In this document: positions 1 through 13,400 of the stretch, piece by piece | Position numbering within the stretch: position 1 is the first letter of the stretch | How the letters are laid out: the number at the start of each line of letters is the position of its first letter | The notes under the pieces: generated by a model | What the model was told of the DNA's origin: nothing | Databases searched by the model: none | The model's input: the letters and a program-made list of their open reading frames with translations, nothing else | Source of the DNA: Antedon mediterranea | Taxonomy: Eukaryota > Echinodermata > Crinoidea > Comatulida > Antedonidae | Reading direction: 5' to 3' | Assembly: GCF_964355755.1 (NCBI RefSeq) | Contig: NC_092673.1 | Location: forward strand, 16,495,001-16,559,000 | Length of the DNA stretch: 64,000 nt | Position numbers and translations under genes: made by a program

Positions 1-1367
1 TAGTGACGTGTCTCATTCAGCATGGGGAACCAGTAGCATTGCAAAATAAGGTAATGTACAGGGATTTGCTAGTGTAATAGGCTAACATTCTATAGATATG
101 ATGTGGTAAACCATTCTATTTTGTTCTACTCATTTATTAATAATGATAATTATGATTATTTACCACAATATTTAGCAGCAATTGTTGTTGTTTGTATTGA
201 CAAAAAACAAACAATTTCACATAATGTCTGTTGTCAGTATTTATAAACTTTATTATGATTCCTTTCCAGAATGGTGACACTCCATTACATTCATATCTGT
301 TGAGTGTATCTACTGCACCTACCTTAGAAATAGTGACGTGTCTCATTCAGCAAGGGGAACCAGTAGCATTGCAAAATAAGGTAATGTACAGGGATTTGCT
401 AGTGTAATAGGCTAACATTGTATAGATATGATGTGGTAAACCATTATATTTTGTTCTACTCATTTATTAATAATGATAATTATGATTATTTACCACAATA
501 TTTAGTAGCAATTGTTGTTGTTTGTATTGACAAAACACAAACAATTTCACATAATGTCTGTTGTCAGTATTTATAAACTCCATTATGATTCCTTTCCAGG
601 ATGGTGACACTCCATTACATTCATATCTGAGGAGTAAATTTAAACCTACCTTAGAAATAGTGACTTGTCTCATTCAGCATGGGACACCAGTAGCATTGCA
701 AAATAAGGTAAATGTACAGGGATTTGCTAGTGTAATAGGCTAACATTATATAGATATGATGTGGTAAACCATTCTATTTTGTTCTACTCATTTATTAATA
801 ATGATAATTATGATTATTTACCACAATATTTAGCAGCAATTGTTGTTGTTTGTATTAACAAAAAACAAACAATTTCACATAATGTCTGTTGTCAGTATTT
901 ATATTACCTCATTATGATTCCTTTCCAGTTTGGTGACACTCCATTACATTCATATCTGAGGAATCGTGGATATCCACCTACCTTAGAAATAGTGACGTGT
1001 CTCATTCAGCATGGGACACCAGTAGCATTGCAAAATGAGGTAAATGTACAGGGATTTGCTAGTGTAATAGGCTAACATTCTATAGATATGATGTGGTAAA
1101 CCATTCTATTTTGTTCTACTCATTTATTAATAATGATAATTATGATTATTTACCACAATATTTAGCAGCAATTGTTGTTGTTTGTATTGAAAAAAAACAA
1201 ACAATTTCACATAATGTTTGTTGTCAGTATTTATAAACTTCATTATGATTCCTTTCCAGTATGGTAACACTCCATTACATTTATATCTGAAGAGTGCATA
1301 TACACCTACCTTAGAAATAGTGACGTGTCTCATTCAGCATGGGGCACCAGTAGCATTGCAAAATGAG
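1..1367 (+). CDS. Ankyrin-repeat exons (five, one repeat each)
   Basis: Exons <1-50, 270-380, 600-707, 929-1039 and 1260-1367 are phase 0 to phase 0 and 36 or 37 codons long. Each encodes one ankyrin repeat with the pattern NGDTPLHSYL, then variable residues, then LEIVTCLIQHG and PVALQN. Each begins after a CCTTTCCAG acceptor and ends in AAG or GAG before a GTAA donor. The variable stretch after the TPLH helix is the only part that differs much between copies. The array probably forms a protein-binding solenoid N-terminal to the Roc domain. The first exon is cut by the window edge, so the total number of repeats is unknown. Confidence 0.8.
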
Positions 1368-1400
1368 GTAAATGTACAGGGATTTGCTAGTGTAATAAGC
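1..1400 (+). repeat. Tandem ~330 bp duplication (ankyrin exon plus intron)
   Basis: Exon starts at 270, 600, 929 and 1260 give periods of 330, 329 and 331 bp, and the exon end at 50 matches the one at 380. Introns are nearly as similar as exons (shared TAGATATGATGTGGTAAACC and AATTGTTGTTGTTTGTATT blocks), so the unit spread by recent tandem duplication or gene conversion. Short open frames on either strand inside the array are by-products of the repeat. Confidence 0.9.
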
Positions 1401-4400
1401 TAAAATTCTTTAGATCTACTGAAATAAACTATTCAGTGAGAGAAAAAAGTAAGCCCATTAACAAAAATCAAATTTTATTAAAACAAACCAAATTAAAATA
1501 ATAACTAAACAGTTATATATGATTTATGATAACTGATTTAAAGTATACAGTTATCCATCACATAACATTAATGTTTTTTCTTAATGAACAAAAACAATCT
1601 ACTTGTAATTTTTTATATTCAGGTGAATCTATATATAATCAGTATAATTTTGTTTAAATACTTTTTACCATAAAATAAATATATATTGCTCATATGTAGC
1701 TGTAAAGATAACAACAATTGAAAATGGTCTAATTAATTATAAATATGAAATAAAATGAGACAACTACAGTATGTTGACAAATAATAGAATAGCAAACAAA
1801 AATGTTTGTGTTATTGTTAACAAAATTAATAGAATCTGATTTTAATAAAAAAGAATTATTAATTGTTAATAACTTGCTCCCTCCCTTACCTTCCAAAAAA
1901 ATACTTCTGTCAGTATATCCAGCTAATTACAGTTTGAATATGGCCTTTTAAAGAGATCTTTTTCCAGCATTTTTTTTTTTGCAAATATTTTGCCACAAAT
2001 GGAAGAGAAATGTAAATAATGTTTAGTTTATAGTGGTTTCCAAAATCTAAAATTGTTCGAACAATGCAATTAGACATTTTTTTATATTCAGGTGAATCAG
2101 TATAATTTTGTTTACATATTTTTGACCGTAAAACAAATATAAATTGGTCATATGTAGCTGTAAAGATAACAATGATTGACAATGGTCTAATTAATTGTAA
2201 AGATGAAATAAAATGGGACAACTACATTGATTAATAATAAAATAACAAATAAAAATGCTTATGTCAAAAAAATTAATAGAATCTGATTTTAATAAAAAAA
2301 TAATTATTAATTAATAACCTGCTCCCTCCCTTACCTTACAAAAAAATGCTTCTGTAATAGTAATAGGCTAACAATCTTTAGATCTGATCCATGGTAAGAT
2401 ATTCTATTTTGTTCTCATTTATCAATCATGTCAATTAGGATTATTGACCACATTATTTAGCAGTAATTCTTGCTATGGTTTGGGTTGACAAAAAAAAACC
2501 CAATTTCACATAATGTCTGTTGTCAGTATTATACACCAACAATATTGCAAAATAAGGTAATGTACAGGGATTTGCTAGTGTAATAAGCTAACATTATATA
2601 GATCTGCTGAAGTAGACCATTTAATGAGAGAAAAAAGTAAGCACATTAACAAAAATAAAATTTGATTAAAACAAACCAAATAAAAAAATAACTAACTAGA
2701 TTTAAACTCGTCACTACGGACGAGTTAGGTTATCCGCAGCGCAAAAGGCACGTGCACGTCATACGTTAGAATATTACGCGCAGAAAAACGTTTACACCAT
2801 TGAAAAAATGATAGTGCGCCCTCTATTTTGCGTCACGTCTGAGTATATACGGTATACACTATATACTATATACGTATAACCATACAGTGCAGAATAGTGA
2901 AAAGAAGTGACCAAAGTTATTAACGCTTTTGAACATGATGACGTAATAACAATTTTAAAAATTGTAAATCATGCGAAAGATAATTGATTGACCTAAACAA
3001 TATAAAAAATGGAGGGCAATGGAATACGGATAATTGGAGATGCGCTCTATTAAATGTGATGAGCTATGACGAAAGAGACAAAAATCCTATTATTTATATT
3101 CGAGTGGCCATACGATGACGTCACAATGTCCGGTTAGTCATATTGATGCATGATTTGATATCTGCAACTCATCTACTACCAGAATATGTAATTTTAAAAA
3201 AGTTCACGACGTAGTTTAGAATTTATGACTGTTTAAAAAAAGGCATAATTTCGACAAATTTTTGAACTTTTTCATCAAAAATGCGCGTAAAATGTTTAAT
3301 TCTACGTGCTCGTATGACGTGATTTTAAGTCGAAATTGTTTGAAAGTTGGTAAATTTTCTAAAAAAGACAGGAAAAACAAAAATCAAGCAAAAAAATGAT
3401 GTTTTTGCGCTACGTGCGCACGTGCGCGTAAAAAAATTGCGCACGCGTGGGAATTTTTGAAATGCTCAAAATGACATGAAACGCGTAGAAAGTTGATTAG
3501 ATATTGATTTTTCGCATTTTGAAATTTTAAACGCGCGTAAATTTTTGTGAAACATGCCATTTTTAATCCATAGAAAGTTTGCGCTTGATATGACTTAAAG
3601 TTTCACCAAGTTTCAATACAAAACGACTTTTAGTTTTTAATCAATCATTGAAATTCATAAAATCGCGCGTAACTTACGCTGCGCGAATCAAAGTTCATAA
3701 AAAAAAGTTTCTTGCACATCTACAGCTACAGGGCTATCTTTTGACAAAGTTATACAATCATATGTTGGCCAGAATTAGAGATACGCTGCGAACAAAATTC
3801 GTGGAAAGAAAGAAGAACATAGGAAAAAAAGGGGTTATCCGCCAAGTGCGGATAACCAAATAGTTATATGATTTATGATCTGATTTAAAGTGTACAGTTA
3901 CCTATCATATGACATAAATCTTTAATTTCCTTAATGAACAAAAAAATCTATTTTTTTTATATATTCAGTTATTAATTAACAATTATTGACAATGGTCTAA
4001 TTAATTGTAAATATGAAATAAAATGCGACAACTACTAAACAACTAAAAATGTTTATTAAAAAAAATAATAGAATCTGATTTTAATAAAAAATAATTATTA
4101 ATTAAAAACCTGCTCCCTCCCTTACCTTACAAAAAATGCTTCTGTCAGTCTATCCAGCTAATTATGAACATGGCCATAAAGAAATCCTTTTCCAACCTAG
4201 GATCTTTTTGTGCAAACATTTGCCACAAAATGAAATGTAAACAATGTTTTGTTAGTTTTCAAAATCTAAATTGTTTGAGTAATGCAATTTAAAAAAGAAA
4301 GGTAATATGAAATTATTCTTTTCAAACTGAATGCTTTTAAGAAAAGTTCCGTCTCTTATCTTATGACTTTTTTGGAAAAATGATTTCTCGCTAAAATATA

Positions 4401-7400
4401 ATATACTAGTAAGTGCTCACAGATGGTTTTTAAATACATGACCTTTGGTAAATGACTGAAAATTGTTTAAATACAAAGCAAATAAAATACAGATATGTTG
4501 GAATTTATGTAGTCAAATATAATTGTCATCCTGAGAATTACCTTAATTTTGTTTATTGCATGGTATTGTTCACCAAATTCCTGTCTTGGTACAATTGATG
4601 ATGGGATGGTATCAGGCTTCATGATATGATATGATTTTCATCGAGGCAAATGGTTTAAACTAAATTTGTTATCGTTAATATCTAACTTAGCTTAATTATG
4701 ATATTGGTTTCATTGGGAGTTAAAAATCAGTACCGAAAGTATGTACCAACTTTCTCTACCATTGAGTATAAATTCTAGAAGTTGCACTTAATTTACTAAA
4801 ATTCATTAAACAACTTATTGGTCTCATATTGTTAACATCTAAACATTTGTTTGTACAATTTTATGAAATATGTATTTTATTAATGTTGAAATTTTGTGAT
4901 TGATATTTATAAATTTACATAGGGATTTGCTGGTGTAATAGGCCAACATTAATTGTAATTGTTGTTTGTTTTGACAAAAAAACAAACAATTTCACATAAT
5001 GTCTGTTGTCAGTATTTATAAACATCATGATTATGATTCCTTTCCAGGATGGTAATACTCCAATACATGTGTATTTTAGGAGGAGTAGATTAATACCTAC
5101 CTTAAAAATAGTGACTTGTCTGATTCAGCATGGGGTCACCATGTTGTTCTAGGAATTTCCATGCTAGTTGTGTCTACATTAATCCTCATAGGTTTAGAAC
5201 ATTCTTCAAAAATAGGTCTTCTGACTGGTGCTGCCATCTTTGTGCACTCCCAAAACTGAATGATTCATTCTTTAGTATCTCTTCGGATACAAATGAAAAC
5301 GATGCATTGCTCAACTTGGATCCACTAGTATGTGGAATCAACAACGATTCCAGCAGTAATTCGGACTCTATCATTGATCCTGCAGAGGTACTGAAAGGAA
5401 AAGGCATGCATTTTCTTCATGTTAATGCGCGGTCTCTACTACCCAAAATATCTGAACTTAGAACACTTGTTGGTGGAACCAAAGTGGCAGTCATTGCTGT
5501 CACTGAAACGCACCTTGACAGTTCCATTACCGATAATGAAATACACATCCCAGACTTCCAACTATATCGTCGAGACCGTGCCAGAGCAGGTGGTGGAGTA
5601 TGTCTGTACTTCAAGTCTACCCTGGCCATTACTATGCGGTCTGACTGTGACAATGCCAACATTGAGGCACTATGGTCTGAAGTACATCTCCCAAGAACAA
5701 GGCCTATTATCGTTGGAGTCTGTTATCGGCCACCAAAACAACGTCATGGTGAATTTATTGATGGAATGGATAACATTATGGAACAACTACCGAGAAACTC
5801 GGAGATCTACATTTTCGGAGATACAAACATGTCTAGCTTGAAAAAGGATAGCAACTATATCAAATTCCAACAGACTCTGCACATCAGTGGAATGTCTCAA
5901 ATTATGAGCGAACCCACACGCATCTGTGATTCCTGCGAATCTTGTCTTGATCATATTATCACCAACTCTTCGGACAAACTAAACAAATTCGGAGTGCTAT
6001 CTATAGGCTTCAGTGATCACTTTCCTATATAGGCCACTCGTCACACACAGCGACAAAAACACCACACGCATAAAAAGGTGAAGATTAGATCAACTAAAAA
6101 CTACAATAGAGAAAAGTTTATACGTCTTCTTCAAGAGACTGATTGGGACAATGTTCACAAGGCAGAAACCGTTGATTTTTCGTGGCAAGCCTTTTGTGTA
6201 AATTTCACAAATGTTTTGGATAAAGTTGCTCCTGTAAAAGAAGTCCGAATTAGACACTCTTCTCAGCCGTGGATGACACCTGACATACTCAAAATTATTA
6301 AGGCCAGGGATATTTATCTTAATAGATTCAAAAGAACTCGTAATTTATTATATCGTACTGAATACTGTAAACTTAGAAATCAGGTACAAAGAAATATAAA
6401 AGAAGCAAAGCAGACTCATTTTATTGACAAGATCAATACAAATCGACATAACCCTAAAAAGTTATGGAAGGTTATAAAAGATCTTGGGTATCAAAATAAA
6501 CAAAATGAAACTGCTTCGATTACTCTTAAAATAAATGATAAACTATGTAGTGAGCCAAACATTATTGCCAGTCACTTTAACTCGTTTTTTACAAACGTAG
6601 CATCAGATCTGGTAAGAAAGCTCCCGCAAAGGTCATACCAATTTGATGTAAATTCTGAGAATTTTAAAAAATACTATGACGGTACTGACAAATTTTCCTT
6701 GCAACCTGTAAACAACGATATAGTTAAAAAGGAGATCTTGGGTCTCAGTATAAATAAAAGTACAGGTCTAGATTGCATACCCACACGTTTTTTAAGGGAT
6801 GCGTCCGAAATTATTGCAACTCCCATAACACGGATTATCAATTTCTCATTTGAAACGGAATGTTTTCCAAATGAGATGAAATTGGCTCGTGTTTGACCAA
6901 TTTACAAGAAAAAAAATAATCTTGAAACTGCTAACTATAGGCCTGTCAGTATACTGTCGGTGGTGTCAAAAATTGTAGAAAAGATTGTTCACTCACAATT
7001 AAATGAGTTTTTGGAAAGGAACAAGCTTTTATATCGTTTTCAGTCTGGTTTCAGACAGTCCTTTTCAACAGATCACTGTTTAATTCACTTGACAGACTTC
7101 ATTAAAACTCAAACAGCGAAAGGGAAATTTACTAGTATCTTACTTATTGACATCCAAAAAGCTTTTGACTGCGTTATAGTCATGACTTACTTTGTAAGAA
7201 ACTCAGAAAAATTGGAATCGAATCTGTCAGCTGGTTTAAATCATATCTGGAATGTAGACATCAAACAGTCAATATATTGGTGGGGCTGTTTCAGAGCCTT
7301 CAGAAATTGTATGTGGAGTGCCACAAGGGAGCATCCTGGGACCACTCCTGTTCCTCATCTACGTCAATGATATGCCTATGTCTGTCTCATCATTGTTAAT

Positions 7401-10400
7401 GCAATATGCTGACGATAGTGCAATTGTCAATGCTCATCATGATCCTGATATTATCAGTAAAAATCTTGCTAGGGATCTGTCTAATTGTAATAAATAGTTA
7501 ATTGACAATAATTTATCACTTCACATGGGAAAAACTGAACTAATGTTGTTTGGTCCCAGGATGTCTCTCAAGAACTACACAAATTTTAGCGTCCTTTACA
7601 ATGGCTATACAATTTCTTTGAATAGCTCTATAAAATACCTTGGTATCGAACTAAGCAATAGGCTTAATAGTGAATTAATTGTCTCAACAATTATTAAGAA
7701 AGTTAATGGTCATATTAAATTTGCGTATAGGAATTGTCGTAACTTTGATCGCTGTATTCGTAAACTCATAATGGAAGCCCTGGCTCTAAGCCATATAAAT
7801 TATGCTATATCATCCTGGTACTGGGGTACAACCGCGGATTCCCGTACTAAACTTCAAAGAACACAAAATAAAGTAATTAGATTCATCTTAGGGAAACATA
7901 ATAGATACCATATCACCAAAGACGATTATACTTTTCTTGGTTTATTAGATGTTAAAACCAGGGCCGAACAAATGACACTACAACACGTACAGACAATATA
8001 TACAAAAAGTTGTCCAGACTTTATGTTAAATAATTTTAATAGGATAAATCATAACCATATGGTACTAGAGGTAAAGATTGTAATTTTATTGTTCCAATGA
8101 ATAACTATACTGTTAGTAAGACCCTTTTTTTTAATGCAATCACACTGTGGAACAAATTACCAATAGAATTAACAAATATTTTTACACACAATAGTTTTAA
8201 AAGGACTCTTAAGAAATTTTTATTAACAAATATGCAAATTATATAGACCTAAAATTATGATTGACTTTTCTTGTAAATAATAGTAGATATTTTTATAATT
8301 AATGATTATCAGAATTCGGCATAAATCTAACATGTAATTAAATTAATTTCTAATACTGTATAAAATAATAATAGATCCATATTTTTGTATAATTATTCTA
8401 ATATTGTTTTATTATGTTGGGGACCCCTTTGGAAACAAGCCTCTGGGCTTAAAGGGCCATCCCCTGCTTTCCATGCTTATTTTCTTGTCTAGTCTTGTAT
8501 TTTTATATTTAATGTTTCTCTTTTTATTTCATTTACATTATACTGTTTTATATATTTGTACTGTATTTGGAAAGCAATAAATATTACTTACTTACTATTA
8601 CTTACTCACCAGTAGCATTGCAAAATAAGGTAATGTACAGGGATTTGCTAGTGTAATAGGCTAATATTCTATAGATCTGATGTGGTAAACCATTCTATTT
8701 TGTTCTGGTTTACCACATTATTTAGCAGTAATTTTTACTGTATTGTCTCGTATATGGTACATCTGCAGCATTGCAAAATAGGGTAATGTAGGCTTACAAA
8801 GAATTGTCAGGACAATTTCACATTTTATTGTTATCATGAGTATTTATAAACTTGAACTTCAGTATCAATTAGCCTCCATATTAATCAATAGTATTACTAC
8901 CTCAACGAGCAGCATTATTTAATCAGACTTACCGATATAGAATTCTCAAGTAAAAAATGTTTGATTGTTTTCACCTTTTTCTCTTTTTACACATAGCACA
9001 TTCTAAGAAGTTTGTTTTGATTTTGATATTCATTTATAAGTCAACTATAATTGTAATGTGTTGTTGTTTTAATATTTCATTTGTATCTTGATAGTATCCA
9101 AATATTATTTGCTTTGAAAGTTTATTGTAAAACTATTTGTTGTTTTATATTATGGCTCAAACATTTTAACACATTTACCTACTGTTCCAAAGTAAACTTT
9201 TATTCAATTTATCTCTCTCTCTCTCTTCCATCTTTCAATGTTGAAGGCGGTAGACTATAAACGGCAGCGCTTAAGTTTTGGTTTGGATACAGGAGTTATA
9301 GGTGGCGCACTGTACAAGTTGATGTCATTTATTGGCAAATAGTAATTTCTATTCACGTCCTAATTTACAACCAATGTTAAAAAATAGTAAAGCTACGTGT
9401 TATCACATGATGCTCTTTCATCCAATCTCTAGATGGTAAATGTTTGAGCCATGACTGTATGTATGTGATGCGTATTAAAGTGTGTTATATTGTATATCAA
9501 TAATTTCTCAAAAACTACTAATAGTAACTAAACCCATTTTTTAATAGGATGGAAATACACCTGTCTCTGTTTTAGAAAGTAAGAGGTGGATAGGGGACCA
9601 GAGAAAAACTGAAATTTTAAACTTCTTTAAAAGTAAGTGAAGTTTTAATTATTAAAATTTTGGAATCAACTAGTTTTCATTACAAACGATAAAGATTTGA
9701 TTTTTTGTCCCAAATGAAGAAGAATGTCCAGATAAAGAAAATTAACATTTATGATATCATTCACAGGTTCAGATGGCAATAGATTAAATAATCCACTGGG
9801 ATTGTAGTAAACATGGAAGTTGTGATATGTTGCAAGATGTGAAACCTTATTTTTTATGATTTGAAAATTGCAAATAAATTAGAAAAATTATTTTGCCATT
9901 ACGATAAAAATACACAAAAATGCAAACTTTAAAATTCCTTTGAATTAACAATATTGAATAAATTTGGCCACACTTTTTTTTTTATGGAACGTCATTTTTC
10001 ACATCAAATCAATCTCTTTATTCATCAATACATCAAAACAATTATACATAAACAAAATAAAGATGTGAAGATGAAAGGGACCTCCAAGAAACCCAAAGGG
10101 ACTTGTGATAAAAGGCCCACTATAAGCTAGTTACAAAAAAAACATACAAGAAATAAATTAATAAAATTAATAAAAATCCTGTATAGACAAATACACGGGA
10201 TGCGCATTGTTAAGGAATATTTGAACTTTATTAATTGCATATAAATGTAAATGTAGAATATATTTTTTTTTAAATGTAATCTATTTTATATATAATGGTA
10301 TTATTTAAAATATGTATTCGCAATCGAGGCAAACAATTTACGATAGGAGGAGATAAATATTGAATTTAACAAGGCCATATAGATGGCTGCAGTCGCTTGC

Positions 10401-13400
10401 TCAAGTTAGTGTTTACCAACCGACCGACATAGTGAGTTGTAGAGTGGCGTTGCACGTGACTAAAAATGTAATTTTCTTGTTAAATCCCATTTTTTGTTTC
10501 CACAATGAATGAATTTTCTTCACATACTTTTAAGCCAGCTTAAGAATACTATTTCTCTGTATGTGAAATTAAGCATCATACATAATGTATTTTACCTTGG
10601 CTCCTACAATTGTATTATCTTACGACTTACTTCCCATGCAAATAGGCACAAAATAATAAGTAATATTTGAGCATAAACGCTTAAATAATTTAAAAAGTTG
10701 TTATAAATTAATGAGCTTTCAGTAGAGTACTTACACACAGAATAATAGAATATTGCATTCATATTTTGTTTCTTTTTCTTCCCAACTTTTTGTTACTTTT
10801 TTCTGGGAGCCTAGGCTTAAAGTTTTATACTTTTAAGGTTTCCTTCCACACATACTATGTTTTATTAATTATTATCTTACATGTTTATATAATTATTATT
10901 ATATGTATTTTTAATATGTGTGGAGAATATTTATTTAATATCTATTGAATATTGCATAAACGAATTGAATTGAATTGCAAATAGTTATCCTTGGCTTGGT
11001 GTAGGCCTACTATAAAAGGTTGAGAATACAGAACCAAAACTGATAGTAATGTATGACAAAGTGAACAAACTTTTATAGTCTAAGGAACTTTCTTAGCCAA
11101 TACATACAAGATTAAACCATTAGGTAAGAGTTAATTAAAAAATATATTTCAAAGACCCATTCCCTACAATTTTCGACGTTTTGTAAAAATAATGCAATAT
11201 TACTGTACTTTAAAAGCATTAAACCAGGTTATTCCTTGTCTTAGATGTACGTTTTATGGTAATTTATGATAAAATGAGAGAAACAATGCACTACCTAAGT
11301 AGCTCGCAGTTTATTTATTATTATAAAGTTGATTAAAATCATTAATAAACTTATATTTTTTTTCAACTTTCTGATCGTAACATTTAAAAGGAAATCTATT
11401 TTTATCCATTTCAGTGATTTGTAACCAATAACGAAAAATAGAAATAAAGCAATCAATGTTTAAGGATAGTCTGCCTAATTCTGATTTGACAGCCACGCTG
11501 TGCGCTGTTTCCAATGCCTAAAATAAATCTTGAAAAACGTGTCAGTAAATGATCAATTGGTGATAAATTCGAAAATCCCCATGTCTCACTCCCGTAAATT
11601 AAAATTGGTAAACCTTTGTCAAAAATGTGTTTCCATATATTCTCTGGTAGGTATTTTGTTTTGCTATTAATTGATTGTAAATTGATTGTAAATAGTACGT
11701 ACGTTATTTGCTTTTTGCCAATTGTGTTCAATTGTGTTATTCCACTGACCATTTGAATTGAAAACCACTTCCAAGTAAGTATACGATTTAACAACTTCCA
11801 TTTTAATGTTTATCTAATACCATTTTTCATATTTTCTTAATTTTTCACCTTTTTTAAATACCATTATTTTTTATTTGTGTACATTTACACTAAGACCCCA
11901 TGTGTCACAAAATATTTCCAATATAATTATTAAATGTTGTAAGCCTTTACTGTGTCTGCGAATAGTAATAAATCAGCAGCATTATTAGCAGATGGTTTAT
12001 AAAGCAATCCCCGAATGGTATTTTTTCGTTATTTTGATTTAGCTAGTAATTCATAAATATATTAAATAGAGATGATGGCAGGGGTGACCCTTGTTGTATT
12101 CCAATTGAACATTCAAATAGGAGCATTAATGAGTTTCCTATTTTTACATGCGCTAATAATTGGAAACTAAATAATAATATATATGACGTCATATATATTA
12201 TTATTTACGACTATTCTTCTTAATTTTAATAATAGAAAATTATGATTTATACTGTCAAGTGCACGTTTGAGATCAACGAAGCAACCAATTATTCTATCCC
12301 TTTTTTTACGTAGATATTTTTGAATTATGCTGTTAAGAATGAAAATATTATCTAATATGCGGAATCCCTTGCGAAAACCCGATTTTTCTTGTTAAATAAT
12401 GTTATTGTTTTCAGTATCGTTAGTTATTCTAGTGTTAAGGATGTTTAAAAATATTTTGCCAAGAATTGGAATTAGAGAAATGCCCCTACATTAAGTACTA
12501 GGCTAGGCTTACCAAATATTTATTTTGTTTTCAAATTTAGCGCCAGCTGAACCGCCGCTAATAACTAATTGTAATGTATATTCATTACATTGGTAGTGGG
12601 CGGGGGGGCGGTGTTCTTCTAAACACCAAGCCCTTCAAAGTATAAAAGCTCTACCAAGTGTATAAAGTGTATATTTTACAAAATATTTATATTATACAAA
12701 CATGTAGAGTGTTCATTGCATTTTATCAATAAATACATTTAGAGCAATTATGACACATTGTACATTCTAGGCTGATTTTTATTTTTTTACAATTAATATT
12801 TACAAAAGTGTAGCGTACACACATAATGGGGAACTAATGACTGGGGACAATGAGCACATTTTCTGAGCGTGCCTTAGTAGGACCAGAAAAACGCCCTTAT
12901 TGTAAGCCTTTAAAGGTGCAATTCCAGGTCTATATTGACAAAATTGTTTGACATCAGCCTAAACCATGGCAGGGTTCGAGTTATGACAAACAGGTATAAA
13001 AACAAAATTGGTTACTGGTCATAAAACAGAATATAAATAAAAACATTCAAAAAGTTCAAAGCATATTGAAAACTTACGATAGATGTTTTTAATCGCATTT
13101 CCTACTGCCTCATTCTGAATCATACCAGTTATTCATTTCAGGATTACTATATTTTCACTTTACCCATTGAAACCATGCTAATCAACCGTATGTTGCTATA
13201 ATTTCAACGATTTAGATTCAGGATCGCTGTCAAAAAATGTTGCATAACGTCTATATGTTTGGATGAGTTTGATTTTTTTTAGGACATAATTTAAATTAAT
13301 AACTGTAGTTGTAATAACTGTATACATTGTAGTTAAAAATATACATTGTTATTATAGTATATTCAGAATGAATGATTGCTTGTACACAATCACCCACAAG

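Noticed and set aside
3648-3863. Small ORF, with others at 16373-16594 and 18308-18502
   Set aside because: All lie inside Helentron-like copies and are not conserved between them.
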